DNA from: Undaria pinnatifida
Lineage: Eukaryota; Sar; Phaeophyceae; Laminariales; Alariaceae
Assembly (NCBI GenBank): GCA_012845835.1
Contig: JABAKD010000011.1
Location: 4,200,697-4,264,696 of the forward strand
Reading direction: 5' to 3'
Length of the DNA: 64,000 nt
Shown: piece after piece, positions 45,283-57,340 of the stretch
Layout of the letters: each line of letters begins with the position of its first letter
Numbering within the stretch: position 1 is the first letter of the stretch
Notes under the pieces: model-generated
Database searches by the model: none
What the model saw: only the letters and a program-made list of their open reading frames with translations
Told to the model about the DNA's origin: nothing
Translations under genes and position numbers: made by a program

Positions 45283-45988
45283 GTATCGGCCCTATATTCG
45301 TCGAACTCACAGCTGACGTCGTTAAAATAATGTTTAAAAAAATACCAGGTAGCTCTTGACCCTCGGACTACCTGGCACTTATCTCGTACGAATCGTACCA
45401 TGTTCGTCGTGTGTGCCCCACTGAGAAATACGTCTTGGAAGTGTTTCCCAGGAACTACCGGTATGTCATCTTGGGTGTTTACGTGTTTACATAGGTCAAT
45501 ACTGCTGTCTGTCTGCTGTTGCTGCGTCATGTACTGCCACGTTGCGATATCTTGACACGCGCCACCTGATGTCCTCTCGCAGTCGTATTCATAGTAATGA
45601 TTCAAATTCAAGCAAAAGCTCGGTCTCTATGGATACGAACGATATGATAACGGAACGACATGATACAACTATATACCTAGACCTCGCCCCCTTCGGACGT
45701 CTCGCTCGGCATATCCTCCCCCCTCTCAGCCCTTCTCAGCCCGTAATTGCCGAAAAGAAAATTAGTTGCTGGGGAAAAGAACCGTCCCGAAGTTCCTTGC
45801 CTTCCTTGCTTTCCCTAGTCTCATTCTTACTTAGCTCTCATTCTCTGATCTTTACTGCTTGCTCTCTGATATTTTTATTTTGCTTTTTCAGCAACTTCTT
45901 TTTTGTACTTTTACTTTCGAAGTTGGCCGATTGCTGGCTGTTGGGAGGGAATTGCCGTTGACGGCTGCAAACAATTTGAATTTGAAAT

Positions 45989-46409
45989 TTGCCGGATCGG
46001 CAAAAACAATTTGAAGTTGAAATTGCGAAGCGGACCAAGGCTAGTGCGGGAGGAGGCTCCGCCAACAGTAGTGGGGGTGGTGGAGGTTCAGGATCAGGCG
46101 TGTGGAAGCTGGTCGGGCAAGAACGGGACTCAGCTTCTTCTGGCAATCCTGATTGGCCGTGCCCGAGCAAGGGTTGTGACGGCTTCCTCATCGCACGAAA
46201 TAGGAAAAACAGGAGTAACTGTTCCCAGTACGCTGTCTGCAACACCTGCAGGAGTGACGAGCCTTCCACGTGCCAAGCTTTTCATAACCTTAACAAGAAG
46301 CACTGGGGAAGCGGCGACAACCCTCGTGTGTGTGACTGGTGTGACGCGGACACCTGTGATTCACCTTCGATCGGCGTCCCTAACGAAGGAGCTGAGAGCT
46401 TGACGAAAC
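45989..46409 (+). CDS. Cysteine-rich exon of unknown function
   Basis: An open frame of 140 codons ends at a good donor (C then GTGAGT at 46,410). Composition: a Gly/Ser linker (ANSSGGGGGSGSG), then NPDWPCPSKGCDGFLIARNR, NCSQYAVCNTC, RVCDWCDADTC. The Cys pairs (C-x4-C, C-x5-C-x2-C, C-x2-C-x4-C) suggest zinc binding or disulfides. Third codon positions are G/C-biased as in real exons. The frame has no ATG at its start, so an upstream exon or a different start is needed. Its phase does not match the exon at 47,455 directly; it may be a separate gene or an exon may be missing between. Confidence 0.45.
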
Positions 46410-46432
46410 GTGAGTTACATTTCTGTTGTTGT

Positions 46433-47080
46433 GCTGTGATTTCTTTTTCATGCGTACAAACACACTTTTGCATGTACGAGTACGTACGTGTACGGGGCAG
46501 TCCCGTCATCGCGGTGTAAGCGGGAATCGTACAAGTACTCAGGTCTACGAGTGAGTAGACCTATGCAGTGACGCTGTGTGATGCGATTTCTTTTTCATAC
46601 GTACAGCCAAACACACTTCATGTATGTACGACTACGAGTACGGGGCAGTCCCGTCATCGGGGTAAGCGGGGGTTGAACGAGTGGTCCATGCAGTGACGCT
46701 TTGTGCTGTGATATAAACACACGTTTTGGATGTACGACTACGACTACGTGGTATCTATACATGTAAGACGCAATGAAAACGGGCAAGTCTCATCACGGGG
46801 GTCAGCCAGGGTTGTAAAAATGGTCCATGCAGTGATAAATAACAGCAGCATGATACCTCAGCACAAGTCGCAGTACACACTGGAGGTTGATATATAGCAG
46901 TAAACAGAAGCTGAAGTTAACCTGGGTGATGCTGGAGAGCAGTCCCGTGATTGGGGTTAGCGAGTTGTTCATGTAGTGACGCGGTGTACTACTACTGTTA
47001 CTCATTTTTCATACAACCACATAAACTCTTTGTATTAACGAGTACAAGTAGGGTGCGCAACCTCTTCAGGAATCGCAGTA
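46433..47080 (+). repeat. Tandem repeat of about 120-bp units
   Basis: Four to five diverged units share TCCATGCAGTGACGCT, ATTTCTTTTTCATACGTAC, AACACACTT, CGACTACGAGTACGGGGCAG and TCCCGTCATCGGGGTAAGC. Starts are near 46,433, 46,560, 46,685, 46,820 and 46,970. The array fills the gap between the two exon groups. Confidence 0.7.
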
Positions 47081-47454
47081 CACGCCGGTCGTAATAGTGT
47101 TGATAGCAGCAGTAATAGAGTAGTACCGAACAATATATACAGCAGGTACTGTCTCTTACCCTTCGTTGTCGGTATTCCGCCGGTAGGCCTTATATAGCAG
47201 TATACCGGGGCTTACGCTTACCAGTTGCGACTGTGAATCCCGTTCGTTCCTGTCCCAGTGGTGGTTTCATAGGTGTTAGCAACGTTGTGGTACCAGGCAG
47301 GGCTTTGCCCATAAACGACCGCTTTCATTACAACAACAGTGTTAAATTGTACGACTTCCTTTCAAACTTTGGAAATCGACGACAGCTACGTGGCCTCACT
47401 ATTTTGAACATTCACTGAACGCAAGGTATTCCCATCCGTTGTTGTCGTTTGCAG

Positions 47455-47998
47455 AAGCCCTGCGAAGCAGCCGCCGAGGGCCGCCAAGTCGGCGAGGACA
47501 TAAACACGAAGTGCACCGGCGACATCAAGGTCGGTGACCTCCTGAAGAAGGCAGGCGACCACTTGCTCGATATACATCCCGCATTCCATTCCCACGTTGC
47601 CACGAGGGCGTTCGACATCGAGGTACGTTCTACTCTTATCTTGCGTCCTGTGTGTCACGAGTCGAGACATCCATGTCTCTTGCTCAAGACTAGGGGATGG
47701 CGTGCGGATATAGTCTATGAAGTGCGGTTCCTTTTCCAAGTACCAAGAGCAAGTACAACAATACCACAACAATTACTAACAACGAAAGGAGCTCCAATAA
47801 TTTGGATGGTTACGACGTCTGCTGGAGAGAAGTACGAATACTTTTTTACACATACTTATCGACGTTCTCCCGCCATGCTTCAACGTTTGTGGACAGATCC
47901 ACAAGACCATCGACAAAAAACAAGAGTGCAAGGTGCTGGGTACCCCCGCTGAGGAGGAAGAGTCCAAGCAAGCCTGCATGCTCCTTCGGAAGCAATGA
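47455..47998 (+). CDS. Last two exons of a small unknown protein
   Basis: Exon 47455..47622 (56 codons; acceptor CGTTTGCAG, donor GTACGT) joins in phase to 47897..47998 (33 codons plus TGA; acceptor GGACAG). It reads KPCEAAAEGRQVGEDINTKC, then TGDIKVGDLLKKAGDHLLDI, HPAFHSHVATRAFDIE, then IHKTIDKKQECKVLGTPAEE and ends CMLLRKQ. Strong G/C bias at third codon positions and clean splice sites support it over the antisense frame. No family recognised. The four cysteines and the cysteine-rich exon upstream may belong together. Tail to tail with the next gene. Confidence 0.6.
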
Positions 47999-48313
47999 TG
48001 ACAGCACGTTCTTTATAGAACGTTAAGTTGTGGTTTATTATACCAGCATCGTTTTTTTATAACTATGCCTAAATGCGTGCTCTTCGTCTTTCAGGAATAC
48101 AAATGTACTTCACATGTTTGCGGTGTGTGCGTTCAAGTTCCTGCTTCCAGCATGTTTTTTCTGGCACTGCGCTCCTTTACATCTTAATAAGTTGTAGTTT
48201 TCCTGTCTCTATCCTTGACAAGCGCGTGCCTGGTGTTTATGCACTGCGATAATTTATTATTGATGATCGACTTAGAGAGAGCTATTAATAAGTGTACAGG
48301 ACCTAGGTGCTAC

Positions 48314-49163
48314 CTGAGAGGTGGAAGGATATGCCAAGCAAGTCCTCCGACGTGCCCATCATGGACTGGGCGAATTGATGATAATAACAAACTCATAATC
48401 ATAATCGTCTCTATTCTGTACCGTTGTACTATATATGGACCTCTTGGCATTTTCAAGTCGCCAGTTGCGCCATTTGTGCTTCTTTTCCTACTGAATGTCT
48501 ATTCCTCCTTCCGCAAGCGTAGCGGGCGGCGCCCAGCCGCCCGCGAGCGAAGCCCTTGTATATTATAAAAATTGAAAATACACTCCAGCTGTAAGATCGA
48601 GGATTTCGTCGAAACTCATCTTTGCAAGCTGTGTATGATACTCCGATCCCGAACGACATGATAAATAGGGAGTACGACGTATATGATACCTGGTACAGCA
48701 GATAGGCTAGATGTTACACCTTTTTCATGTTAATACCAGCACTTTTCGTAACTTTGTATCCATCTCATCAGCTCATGTCTACTCATGAGCAACTTCGTAG
48801 CTGACCTGGTAGTCTAGACCTATATTACGCAGATTTGCAGGAACATCAACAGGTAGTCATCACACACAGACCCCACGCGAGTCAGCGGCTCACCTTCGCC
48901 CACGACTGCAAATCATACTTCTTCTTGACAGGCGTCCCAGTACCAGTCCCAGCCTGCGTCGTTGCCGTCATTATGCTGACAAGTCTACAAGTACCCGTGC
49001 CCAACTTGCCACCAGCGTTGACTGCCGCACCAGCAGCAGCTGCAACAACAGCGTCAGTAGGAGGAACAAAGCTGTTTCCTAGGGACAACCGAGCCGGAGA
49101 CATGCCGACGAATCCCTCGGCGATCCCGAGGATGCCCACCAAGGCTAGGAGGCTTGCTATCAT
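48314..49163 (-). CDS. Unknown protein with N-terminal signal peptide (possible plastid targeting), partial model
   Basis: Exon 1, 48894..49163, starts at ATG and reads MIASLLALVGILGIAEGFVG then MSPARLSLGNSFVPP, ending DLQSWAK with donor GTGAGC. The N-terminus has a hydrophobic signal peptide. A Phe three residues after Ala (AEGFVG) could be the ASAFAP-type junction of stramenopile plastid proteins, but the context is weak. A second exon 48314..48365 (acceptor CGCCCAG, donor GTAGCA) would add SMMGTSEDLLGISFHLS in phase. A terminal exon ending near 48,130 (GAQCQKKHAG ... TANM, stop) is possible but weak. Family unknown. Confidence 0.5.
48568..48655 (+). repeat. Dispersed repeat A, short copy
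   Basis: ATTATAAAAATTGAAAATAC, then GATCGAGGATTTCGTCGAAA and CATCTTTGCAAGCTGTGT. Lies between the exon pair proposed for the minus-strand gene. A reverse copy is at 49,632-49,740. Confidence 0.75.
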
Positions 49164-49396
49164 CTTCCCGGGTGCTTTTGGGAGGCCCCAACGTCGTCTG
49201 CTTGTACACTTGTACAGCGACCCGGAGGTTAGTTCCGTAGTACAACTTCGGTATGTATGTACGAAACACCCCAGAGTTGTAAAGATGTTGAAGCGTTTTT
49301 TGTAAGGGATGATTTGGAAAATAATATCTCGCAGTGTGCAAGGGCCACACCGCTGGCATAAACTATGCTTGGTGCAGCAGGTGGCCGGCACTGATC
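49164..49396. promoter_or_regulatory. Candidate bidirectional promoter
   Basis: 233 bp separate the ATG of the minus-strand signal-peptide protein and the ATG of the plus-strand CCCH protein. No TATA-like or other shared element stands out. The role is inferred from the head-to-head layout. Confidence 0.35.
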
Positions 49397-51374
49397 ATGG
49401 CGCACTTTGAAGACTGCAAGTTCTTCTTGCGGGGAACCTGTGCCAATGGTGAGCTTTACGCGGAACGTAGTTGATTTGTATGTGTTAAGTGCCGCGATCT
49501 TATCCGCTGTAACCCGATTAGACTATCCCCACACTACAGGTGGTATGATATGATGCAGCAGTTGTGGCAATCAAACCTTTCAATTGAAACCTTTAGTTTG
49601 GCTCATGGGCTCTTATGATCGATAAGGGGGAGTCGCGACCTAAATCCTTGACGAGGAAATGCACACCCCGTAACACGCGCGATCGGAGTAGCACAAACAG
49701 CTTGCAAAGATGAAGTTTTTAACGGAATGTTCGATCTCAAAGCTGTACGTTTGTGGAGTATTTTTATTGGTAAGCTTTGCCGGAAGCTTTGCTGGTGCTG
49801 TGTCGCTTCCTCTGTTGCCGAACACCGACTACATAAGACTACATAGTCACCCATTTGATGCATATCCTACCCACATCCTTCAAAATAGTCGGCGGGACTG
49901 TCAGCTGGTGACTGGTGGTGTCTATGTATCAATAGCGATGTTTGGGTGACATATGTGGCAGTACAATACGGTAAGTACGTACCGGTACGTGCGTATTGTT
50001 CGCTCTTCTAATCCTTTAGAACTGCCCCTGCGTTCTTGGGGGATAAAACTGGTTACGGTTTGCGTGGGATTGCTTTTTCGGTGGTACAAGGGGTTACTAG
50101 ATTGTCCATTGCTGCCTGCTGTTCAATCCCGTTGAGTCGCCGCTCGCACTATTAATACTCTTATCATGTATAACATACCCTCCGTTGAACGTCCTTTTCG
50201 TTTTTCACGCTATCAAACATCAAACCAGGGCTTTACTGCGGTTTTCGACACAACGAGGCGTCCTGCCGCACCGAGAGACTGTGCAACAGATGGGTAGCAG
50301 GTGCGACGGCACGGTTAATCGTACGTCTTTGACGCCCACTTCGGTTAGTCTCGCTCAAGTTCGAACTTTGGTACCAATAGTGCGAACGGCAAACCTTTCC
50401 TATTGATCTGTTTCGCGCTCGAGGAGCATCTCTGTTGTCTGCATTATCGCCTTGTGCCGCCCTCTTTCCGCTATCCTATTGTGTTTAGAATCCTTTAAAC
50501 CCCCTTGTATTGGCGTCGATCGCACCGCGGCACGTAGCTCACTGGCATCGCGGTCACACATACAAGAACCCACGCACCGCACCTCACCGCACCGAATCCA
50601 CCCAACCACCCCCTCCCCCCCTTATTTTGCCGGTTGGCGCTTCCGCCGCCACCTCCACCTCCACCGCCACCATCCCTACCACCCCGCCAACACACCCGCC
50701 TTCTACCCATGTTAACTCGCGCACCCCAAGGGTACATGTGCGACGGACGGTGCAACCTCAGACATCCATCGTCCGCAGAGATCGCAGAGATCGCGGCTCT
50801 GGCAACTGCTCCTCCTCCCGCCGCTCCCAGAGCCCCGCCGCAGCAGAGCGTCGCCCGACCGGTTGCTCAACGTCCGAGACCACTAGGCACCACCACCGCC
50901 GGAGCAACAAGTCCGGCATCAGCAGCGGCAGCGGCAGCAGCGGCAGCAGCAACAGCAGCAGCAAGAGCAGCAGCGGCAGCAGCAGCAACGGCGGCAGTAC
51001 CGGGGGCTCCCCCATGCAGGTTTTACGCGCAGGGGCGATGCACCAAGGGTAACACCTGTCCTTTCTCCCACCACTTGACCCCAGCTGGGTCCCCGTCAGC
51101 CGCGGCGGCTCCTGCTTCGCTTCGAGCGGCAGCGGCAGCGACCCGCGCGGCTGCCCTTGTGTCCGCGAGAAAAGCTGCCGCTGGTGCTGGCGCGGGTGCC
51201 AGCGCCGCCGCTGCCGGGGAGAGAGGGAGGCAGGGGGTGGGAGCGACCGGGGGGGTGGAGCGAGGGGCAAACGGATCTGCGGGACGGGTGACGGGTCTGG
51301 CGGGGAGCAGGGTGGACGCTGTGGCGAAGGCGAAAGCTGCGCAGATTTTGCAGAAGCACAGGTGGGAAGTTTGA
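49397..51374 (+). CDS. Two-exon CCCH-type zinc-finger protein
   Basis: Exons 49397..49448 and 50731..51374 join in phase to a 231-residue protein. Finger 1 spans the intron: MAHFEDCKFFLRGTCANG then YMCDGRCNLRHP. It can be read as C-x7-C-x9-C-x3-H, with an extra Cys and a longer third spacing than the usual C-x5-C. Finger 2 is canonical: CRFYAQGRCTKGNTCPFSHH (C-x7-C-x5-C-x3-H). Between and after the fingers are long Ala-rich tracts with Pro and Gln, encoded by GCA/GCG triplets, and a conserved-looking end AKAAQILQKHRWEV. CCCH pairs bind RNA, so a role in mRNA processing or decay is likely. A C-rich tract (50,609-50,622) precedes the acceptor. Confidence 0.82.
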
Positions 51375-53460
51375 AGAAGAAAGTGTCGAATATAACAAAA
51401 CCCGGCGGCGGTGGTGGTGGTGGTGTTGACGACGGCGGCGGTATAATAGGGGTGGTATCGTCTCTTTGTGATCGTGTGGCTCGTGCGGTCGTCTCTTCGT
51501 GATTGTGTTGCTCGTACGGTATCGCCTCTTTGTTTTCATGTTGCTCGTGACGGCGAAGGGTTTGCGAGAGTTGCAGTAGAGCTGCCGTAGGCAGTAGTTA
51601 CGAGCGAATGCGATTTTCTAATTTGCACCGAACCAAAAAATTGGGACCCCTTTTGTGATGGCTAAAATTGGATTCTACGCCTGCCGGCCAAGGCCGAGTT
51701 TCGTTTACTCGATTCGCCAAATTGTGAGCCGATGCGCACAAGTTGAGCACAGCTACAAATCCCCTGCTGCGCGAGTTTTTAGTTTGTAGCGATGCCTTCA
51801 CCCTTTTAGTTGGTGTAGTGGTTTGCTCACTCTTGACGATCCACTTACTGCTGTATACTCGAAGGTAGGTTGTTGGCGGCGCCGGGTCGCTCGTAAATCG
51901 CGTATACTGGTTTGAATGAGCTGTTGCTGCTATCACGATTACGCAATTCCATTCGTCGACGGGGGGGCGGGGGGGGTGGGTTTGCTTCCTAAGGAGGCCG
52001 TAATGGCGTGTTCTTGTTGCGCGGCAACCCGGGAGAAGATTGCTCTCCATCTCCCGTACGACACGGAAGACAGCACATCCCCTAGGTCAAATTTCCAAGC
52101 TAATTTGTCGACGACGGGAGAGTTCCAACTCCGAGCTGTGCACGTTTAGAAAAGTATCGTCCAGATATTTCTAAGGCCATCATTGTTCTTCGTGTGTACC
52201 CGCCTAGCTTTTAGACAAACTCAGAACGCAATTCAATCCTAAGGTGGGTGTTATGGTGGGTGTTATACGGTATGATGCCTTTTGATGCCGGTCCATGCGC
52301 CGTGTTGGCCCCGCCCACCCACCCACCCACAATTACCGAACGCCGCTCTCCCGTGCGTGGGAGTCGCGTTCGCGCGAGTCTCTGGAGCAAAAAAAAGAAA
52401 GCTGGTGGTTCTTGATGGCGCCTACCTCTAGACGGCTTTTTCAAGTGGTTTAATGTTATTGCTGGCGGTGGGCTGAAGAACCTTCAGTGTTGTTGAGTCG
52501 TCGTTAGCGGCTGACGTTACGTTCCTTTCAACATGTTTCTTCGATAGTGATGAATGAATAATGACAATACAAGGTTTCCCTCCGGGATGGGGTTGACTCG
52601 ATATCCCGGGAGCGTTGCAAGTCGCAAAGGGGGAGCACTCTCCAACGATGTGTACAAGTACATGTATGAGCTACACGATAGTGCTTTTGCTGCTGCTGTA
52701 TGCTTCGTACACCTGGTATGAGGTCCGACGATGTGTGTTTGATTGTTGCAGTGGACGTGTTAATCATGTAATGTTGTCGTGGTTCGATCTTTTGCTGCTG
52801 TGCACCAGCTACACTCACACACACCGTTGCTACTGGCACAAAGGCAGGAGCTCGGAGCACGGCTGCCGTTGTGTACCTGCTGCCGTGCTGCTACTGCTGT
52901 ATACGTACTGGCACTGGTTTTTATGGCTGTGAGGCTGAGCGGCTGCTTTTGAAAAAAAACGCTCTTCTTGGTTGTCTTGTATGCCGATGACAGCGCACAC
53001 TCCACGCACAGAAGCACACACAGAAGCACCGTCCGTGGCTGTCACTAAAGAGTACTGCTGCTGCGTAGCAGACAGCGGAGAAAGTAAAAAAAAAGTGGGC
53101 TGATGATGTTGTGCAGCGGAAGCGAAAACAAACGTGTGAGAGAGGGACGGGCTATTTAAAAGTACCCAAAACTTGTGGGGTTTTCCATTCACCTCGTCTC
53201 GACGAGGCGAAGCACAACCCCTTGGCAAAAAGAGCCAGTTCAGCGACGTTGGGTGCTCAGAACACCGCCACGGAGCTCAGCTGAGAATAGCATGCAAAAA
53301 AAACTGCATATTTTATTTACATAGATATATACGTTGAAATCACATCAAACGATATGTTTAACTCTTTCGTTCAACAAGTCAAGCGCTCTCTCAGCTCCAC
53401 AACCTAGACTAAGCTCCCCCCCCCCCCATTCCTCCAACCAAACAAAAAGGCTTACGGCAG
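51375..53460. other. Intergenic stretch, no gene recognised
   Basis: GTGGTGGTGGTGGT at 51,409-51,422, scattered short repeats (CACCCACCCACCCAC near 52,316) and open frames without motifs. 53,060-53,330 is probably upstream leader or intron of the next exon. Confidence 0.4.
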
Positions 53461-54101
53461 GCTTGCAGGGTGTTCAAAGGGGGGCGCGAGGCACAAGAGA
53501 TGTAAGCGGGAGCATCAAGCAGCCCGACAGCAAGAGACCCAAAACAGAAACCCCGGCGCCACGGCTGCCGCAGCCTCAGCACCAGCAGCACCAGCAGCAG
53601 CAGGAGCCATCGGGCGCCGCCGGAAGCTCAAAAACACCGGCGATGCCATCGAAGAGCCGCATTGCGCGGGCATCACTGCAAAAGGGGGGCAGGAATGGGG
53701 GAGGGACAATCGGAGAGACGGGGGGGGAAGAGGTTTCTGCCGCTCTAGGAGCCGCGCCCCCGGCTGCGAGCACGCTCCTGGCCTCAAGGCCGGCGCGTGC
53801 TGCCGAGAGGAATTGTTCTCTCGAGGAGGAGTCCGCAAGCGATCTCACCGGCGAAAGCGCAGGCAGTAATGCCGCGGGGACGGTGGTGACGAGCCATCTC
53901 CTTTCCGCAGCGCCCTCAACAAGCCGACGAGAAGAGGTAGAAGCCGCCCCCGCCCCTGCCCCTGGCCTTGCTGGGGAATCGTCAGCGGTACCTGCCGCTG
54001 CTGAGGATGTACAGGAGGCGCCGATGGGCGATGGAGCGGTGTCCCTCGACCCGGATCAATTAGAACGACAAATGGCCGGGACCATCGGAGGCCTCAGTTA
54101 G
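53461..54101 (+). CDS. Terminal exon of a nuclear-type, low-complexity protein
   Basis: Open frame to TAG after the acceptor CTTACGGCAG, which is preceded by a C14 tract at 53,415-53,428. The sequence has SIKQPDSKRPKTETPAPRLP with an NLS-like KRPK, a Gln-rich run (HQQHQQQQE), Ser/Ala/Glu-rich linkers and ends DPDQLERQMAGTIGGLS. No domain recognised. The 5' exon was not identified; the frame also stays open upstream to 53,334. Confidence 0.5.
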
Positions 54102-57100
54102 TAAGGTACTATGTACTATGTGGGAAGCCTCAGTGGGTAAATTCGCTACTGCCGTAGTGGGTATGTCTTGCGTGCTAGGACCCTCCTCCCGTCAGTGGCA
54201 GAGACGGGGTCTGATCTGAAGCCGCGCATTTGCGCTTGGACGCCCCTTCCCCTGCCCGACCAAAAGTCGTTTCTTTTTGTCGGAAGTAAAACGGGGTTTG
54301 GGGGGGGACGAAGCGGTGGAGCCAAGAGCTGTATGCAGAGCAGCCGGATGTGGGTGCGGGGCAGGGGGGCGGCGTCGTATCGTGCGGTGCTGGGGATACC
54401 GTTGGAGAGGAGGCGGGAGTGCCGTCGTTGATCCTACGGGCGTAAGAAAACTATATGTCTCCTACGGCCTTACGGTCAGCGGCGGGTCTTTCCTACGGCC
54501 TTACGGTCAGCGGCGGGTCTTGGGTGCTGGGTTTGTGAAATCGCTGACGGCTGGGAATGTAGGAGTGATTCGTTCAAGGCTTTTTCCTATGAGGGGTTGC
54601 CCGTCACGTGGTGTCGGAACTGAGAGAGCATGTGCGGTGCCCGCTTATTCAGGATTTTTGCATGGTTGCGCTATCGCGCCGTGGCACGATCGTATGAAGC
54701 TGGCACCGGGGGAAGAGAGAAAATATGAGATATTTACCTGCCGATGGTGATGGTCGGCGCCTGGGTAAAAACGATTCGCACGGTTTTGGTCGGCTTGGCA
54801 TGTAGGATACGTGAGCGCGTTCCGAGCCATGGGCAGATTTAGGGTATTTTTTTTTTCTGGCTCGACAGCGGTTGCTCCTGTTTTCGCTTGTTCGCCAACC
54901 GCACAGTCGGGTTTTCAACGTGCCTGTACGCATTTTTTAAGTTGCTGGCGTTATCAAGAGCTAGCTAAAGTCCTTGGACTGGACGGCTGAAGTAGGCGCA
55001 ACGTGTGGGAACAAAGGAGCAAAATGGCATGACTTCGAATACATTCCGTGTGTTTTCACCGGTACCCGGCACCAACTACTTGGTACGTGCTACTAGACGC
55101 CCATTTATAAAGATGCGAGTGCGCACATCGCAAATATTATTTACGCTTGCTTACGGCATGACCGCCTTAGTGCAACACGCAAGCCCGGGCCGATGCTGAA
55201 ATCGCTATTGTTGTTGTCACTTTGCCTTTCCGAAGTCCCTCCAAAAGATTTTACCTATTTTTTTTCTGGGGTATTCTTCCACTCCAGAGTGGTTGGAGCA
55301 TGTCCTGTGACCACGGACTTGACTGTGGCCAGGATGGGTTAAAGCGAGAACAACAACAGCAGTGTGCCAGGATGGGTTAAAGCGAGAACAACAACAGCAG
55401 TGTGGAACTTCGTGCGTCATATCACATCTACTGCGAGTGCTTGCGCCCAGTCATAAACGGGTTTACACCACACGCGACTTGATATCCAGCAAAGCGTGGG
55501 CCGTACGGCTCCATCACCCCAGAACATTCTATAAAAAGTCGTTCTTTGGCTATAAGGTGAGGTTGTGACGTTATCGTAACTGAAATGCGTCGCCGCCCGA
55601 GCAGCAAGTGCAAAACGAGCCATGATGAGCTGTGGCATGTATCCACTCGGCGAGGAATTCACGCCCCCCCCATCAGAGCACACTGATATTTTTGCGCTAC
55701 GTAAACCTCGAGAGACAACCTTAGTGCTCCCTGACAGAGACAGATCCAATCCCATTGTCACAATAACGTCTTCTGTGCAACAGTTTTCCACAATGGCGCC
55801 CCTCCCGCATACAAGAGAAGCCACAGACCTAATCTCATTGTCACAATACTTGGCACCAGTATCTTGTCCACAATAATCCGTCATTATTGGGCCTCTCCCG
55901 CCAACGCGAGCTTAGTCAAAAGTGGAAAATAATTCCCCTTCCCACGCCCATCGTCGGCGATGTACGTACGTATCCTCCGTCATCCAAAACGCACTCAGCA
56001 TATTCGTTTACATACATTAGTTGTCTTTACCTACCGTCATCAACAGAATATATCAGGATTCCTCCCTATCGTAGTCAGCACTGGCCCATGCCTGGTGCCA
56101 GGCATATACTAGCATGCCCTATAAATAGGTAATAGCAGTTGGTCACCGCCGTCACGTGGTGAAAGACACCTCGAAGTTCGGAACGGCAGACTACATCAGC
56201 TCATCTCCCTCCGGCATCCACACTGAACCAAACAAAACTACGGCTAACAAAATGGAGGGCTAGTGGCCGCGCGACGCCCCGTAAATTAAAGTGTACCGCA
56301 AGCCCATTCGTCCAATCCATCCGCGCACGAGAAACGCCCCCACCCTGCCTTATCGCCAGCAAAAAATCGACGGCCGCGCGCTATCACGCAATCACAACAG
56401 CGGTACTAAATGGGCACCCCAAAATTGTGGCATGGAAAGTGTGACTCCTCAAAAATCTCTCCACAAAAACGCCATCACGAAGCAATCCCTTCCCAGCTTC
56501 CCGAAGGTGGGCACTAACCCTACAAGCCACGCGCGAAAAAACAATAAACCCACACAAATCGGGCACGATTAGGGAACGTCAGCATTTATCCTGACCATGC
56601 TGTTGCTACGCTTACGCTCCACTCAAAGGTCTGTGTTGACCGTACGCAAAACGTGTAAAAGTGTTCACAATGCATGGCTCCTCTGTGTTTACCCGCCGCT
56701 AGACGTGCAAATGTACCGTAAGTGGTACCTCTGTGTTTAGTGCACGGTAGTACGTGTTTCCACGATCACGGTCCCTGCCGCAGCCTCCTCTGGCACGTGA
56801 TGCTGAAGGAGAAAGGTGACCAAAAAAAAGTACCCCGCGGTCAAAGTGTCGCACGAATCTTGCAAGCACGAGGTATGCTTTTCGACAAAATTCTCGATCT
56901 TTCAGCTTAGGGGTGTCCTTTCAATATTAAAAAATATATGCTACCTTCGCCGCAACCACCGCAGTCCATCCACGCAATGGCACACGTTCAACGAAACACA
57001 CCCCAGGCCTGAACAAGCACACAAGAGAGCTCCGACCCACATCTCGCGACTCACAGAGCGAAGATAAAACATAATTTTGAACCTCACTCGTCCAAGCCTC

Positions 57101-57340
57101 CAGAGTCGCTTACAGCAACAGGCCAACCCTACCCTAAGCCACTGCAAAAACCATCCCACACATTTTCCAAGTACGAAGAATGTCCCCAAAAAAGTTGGTG
57201 CGGTTCTAACGGGGTTACTGTAACCCTCTTCGCTATTGCAAAACTCATCCCACACTATTTCCAAGTGATTGGTCGCCAAAAACGTGGGTTTATGTTTCTG
57301 AACGTTTACTTCGTGCGAAGTCATGCTCATACCATACCCC
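54102..57340. other. Intergenic stretch, no gene recognised
   Basis: A tandem duplicate of CCTACGGCCTTACGGTCAGC lies near 54,460-54,510 and GGATGGGTTAAAGCGAGAAC occurs twice at 55,332-55,398. A reverse copy of repeat D lies at 55,265-55,330. GGTGCC/TACCGG boxes occur near 55,060 and 56,095. No exon could be supported. Confidence 0.45.

Noticed and set aside
53515..53848. Minus-strand Ala/Pro-rich frames opposite the 53,461 exon
   Set aside because: Shadow of the Gln/Ala/Ser-rich plus-strand coding exon.
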